This document shows, in pieces, positions 3,697 to 5,024 of a DNA stretch of 5,024 nt (the first letter of the stretch is position 1; each line of letters starts with the position of its first letter). Location of the stretch: positions 1-5,024 of the forward strand of contig BTQQ01000128.1 of NCBI GenBank assembly GCA_036985955.1, written 5' to 3'. Made by a program: the position numbers and the translations under genes. The DNA comes from JAUZQZ01 sp036985955 (lineage in GTDB: Bacteria; Pseudomonadota; Zetaproteobacteria; Mariprofundales; Mariprofundaceae). The notes beneath the pieces are model-generated. The model was not told the DNA's origin. It searched no databases and saw only the letters and a list, made by a program, of their open reading frames with translations.

Positions 3697-5024
3697 AATC
3701 ATCCTCGATGCGTTCGATATCATCCTCACCAAAATAATCGCCACTCTGCACTTCAATAAATATGATATCCTCCGATCCCGTGTTGGTGATGCGATGGAGC
3801 GTTCCGCGCGGAATCTCCGCGGAATCGCCGATGGTTATGGCGATCTCCTTCTCATTTAGACGTAGCATTCCCTGGCCCTGAATCACCTGCCAGTGCTCAT
3901 CGCGCCGTTGATGGCGTTGCAGGGATAAACGCTGGCCGGGATATACGGTGATACGTTTGACCTTGTGATCCGGCGCATCCGCAAGCACGTCATAAAATCC
4001 CCATGGCCTGCGCCACTCCTGACTATCCAGAATCTGCTCATAGACCCGGATGTAGTCGTCCACCATCCGGGCGACGGAAAAACGCGCCTCGGCCTCCCGC
4101 CGGCATGCCTGTCTTGAAATCTCGTCCAGATGCGCCACGGCATGAACGGCTTCCTGCACATCCGCAACCAGAAAACCTGTTTCACCATGGCGGATCAATT
4201 CCGGCATGGAGCCTTTGGCATAGGCGATGGCAGGCGTACCGCAAGCCATGGCTTCCGCCACGGACAGCCCGAACGGCTCGGCAAAGGAGATTGGATGCAG
4301 CAGCGCTCGCGCACCGCCTAGCAGTCTGTCGCGCTCCTCGGGACCTACGCAGCCCACATATTTTACCTGTGCGCCATCAATATGCGGCGCGACTTGAGTG
4401 GAAAAATAGCTCTCATCCTGTATCAGTCCAGCCATAATGAGCGGCAGACCGGCAGCGCGGGCAATCTCAATCGCGTCGCTTGCGCCTTTATCCGGATGCA
4501 TACGACCGAAAAACAGCAGGTAATCCTGAGGCGTCTTACGGAAGGTAAAATGCGCAAGGTCAATGCCGTGATGGATGGTGGCCGTGTAATCAAGCCGAGG
4601 GCTGCGATCTGAGTCGCTGATGGAGACATAATGAACCCCAGCATTGTATTTCTCGTACACCGGCAGGATATCCGACGATGAAAAACCGTGAATGGTCGAA
4701 ACCACCGGCGTGGCAACCAGCCGCGACCAGGCCAGCGGTAAAAAATCAAAATGGTTGTGAATGATGTCGAACGCATCCGCGTGCTCAAACAGTTCCGAGA
4801 TATGCAGGCACTCCCATACCTTGGGGTTGATCGTCGTATCTTCCTCGTACGGTTTAAGACAGACGGCATGCAGGCGGGCGCGGGTTTGAGAGTCGGCGGT
4901 GGCAAACAGCGTGACATCCAGACCCCGTTCCACCAGCCCTTCCGCCAGCAGCGACACCACCTGCTCCCACGGGCCATAAGCCCTCGGCGGCGTGCGCCAG
5001 GCGATGGGCGAAAGCAGGGCAATC
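3683..5024 (-). CDS. GT4 glycosyltransferase fused to mannose-6-phosphate isomerase-type cupin (5' end outside window)
   Basis: 446 residues are visible. The frame is open to the window edge and begins IALLSPIAWRTPPRAYGPWE, the first beta strand of a GT-B fold, so probably only a few residues are missing. Residues 1 to about 330 form a GT4 (glycogen-synthase-like) retaining glycosyltransferase. GPWEQVVSLL is at 17-26, FGRMHPDKG at 172-180, and the E-x7-E motif FAEPFGLSVAEAMACGTP at 247-264 has Glu249 and Glu257. Residues 336-446 match the C-terminal cupin of type II phosphomannose isomerases (AlgA/ManC type). RPWG is at 339-342, PGQRLSLQRHQRRDEHW at 362-378, IPRGTLHRITNTG at 404-416, IEVQSGDYFGEDDIER at 423-438, and the terminal DDYGR. 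The usual H-x-H metal pair reads H371-Q-R373, while Glu376 and His410 remain. The stop overlaps the GH130 start, so the two genes form an operon. Donor and acceptor are unknown; the cupin suggests mannose chemistry. Confidence 0.88.
   Translation of the reverse strand, partial: IALLSPIAWRTPPRAYGPWEQVVSLLAEGLVERGLDVTLFATADSQTRARLHAVCLKPYEEDTTINPKVWECLHISELFEHADAFDIIHNHFDFLPLAWSRLVATPVVSTIHGFSSSDILPVYEKYNAGVHYVSISDSDRSPRLDYTATIHHGIDLAHFTFRKTPQDYLLFFGRMHPDKGASDAIEIARAAGLPLIMAGLIQDESYFSTQVAPHIDGAQVKYVGCVGPEERDRLLGGARALLHPISFAEPFGLSVAEAMACGTPAIAYAKGSMPELIRHGETGFLVADVQEAVHAVAHLDEISRQACRREAEARFSVARMVDDYIRVYEQILDSQEWRRPWGFYDVLADAPDHKVKRITVYPGQRLSLQRHQRRDEHWQVIQGQGMLRLNEKEIAITIGDSAEIPRGTLHRITNTGSEDIIFIEVQSGDYFGEDDIERIEDDYGRV
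3703..3706 (-). promoter_or_regulatory. GH130 ribosome binding site deciding its start
   Basis: On the minus strand the sequence reads GAGGATGATTATGGCAGG. GAGG is six bases from the ATG at 3694-3696 but directly touches the in-frame ATG at 3700-3702, so the downstream ATG is preferred. The site lies inside the coding end of the upstream gene. Confidence 0.6.

Noticed and set aside
3697..3756. Longer N-terminus for the GH130 protein, starting at 3756
   Set aside because: The extra 20 residues do not look like the family, overlap the conserved DDIERIEDDYGR end of the upstream gene, and lack an SD; the ATG at 3696 has GAGG at good spacing.
3217..3759. Plus-strand open frame of 180 codons opposite the GH130 gene
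   Set aside because: It is a shadow of the GH130 coding frame and has no family resemblance.
4958..4960. GTG start for the glycosyltransferase at 4960
   Set aside because: Conserved GT-B N-terminal residues (IALLSPIAWRTPPRAYGPWEQ) continue in frame upstream to the window edge, so this GTG is an internal Val codon.

Overview
The window looks like a chromosomal segment of a Gram-negative bacterium of moderate GC content. It holds a housekeeping divergent pair (recG and rpmB) flanked by mobile DNA on one side and a carbohydrate gene pair on the other. The organism is not identifiable from this stretch. The L28 protein is the short, four-cysteine type rather than the roughly 78-residue form of enterobacteria, which argues against an enterobacterial source.

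Layout: (1) Bases 1-113 (+) encode the last 36 residues of an IS30-family transposase, and the right end of that insertion sequence runs to about base 124. (2) recG (-, 129-2132) is a complete replication-fork helicase gene and lies tail to tail with the IS. (3) Bases 2134-2352 form a small non-coding element. It has imperfect 37-bp terminal inverted repeats starting GTAA and a perfect 8-bp direct repeat (GATACATC) immediately outside both ends. These are the hallmarks of a MITE mobilised by an IS66-family transposase. It sits exactly at the recG start codon and appears to supply the recG ribosome binding site. (4) rpmB (+, 2478-2669) encodes zinc-ribbon ribosomal protein L28. It has a candidate sigma70 promoter and a leader hairpin that would bury its Shine-Dalgarno sequence. 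(5) Convergent to rpmB is a two-gene minus-strand operon. Its first gene encodes a GT4 glycosyltransferase fused in one frame to a mannose-6-phosphate-isomerase-type cupin (3683 to beyond the window end). Its second encodes a GH130 family mannoside phosphorylase or mannosidase (2755-3696), which starts inside the 3' end of the first.

Functionally, the last two genes suggest a small mannose-centred module. The cupin would act at the mannose-6-phosphate level, the GT4 domain would transfer a sugar from a nucleotide donor, and the GH130 enzyme would phosphorolyse or hydrolyse beta-mannosides. The substrates are inferred, not shown. The two most notable observations are the IS66-like MITE that seems to have rebuilt the translation start of recG, and the unusual GT4-cupin fusion coupled to GH130.
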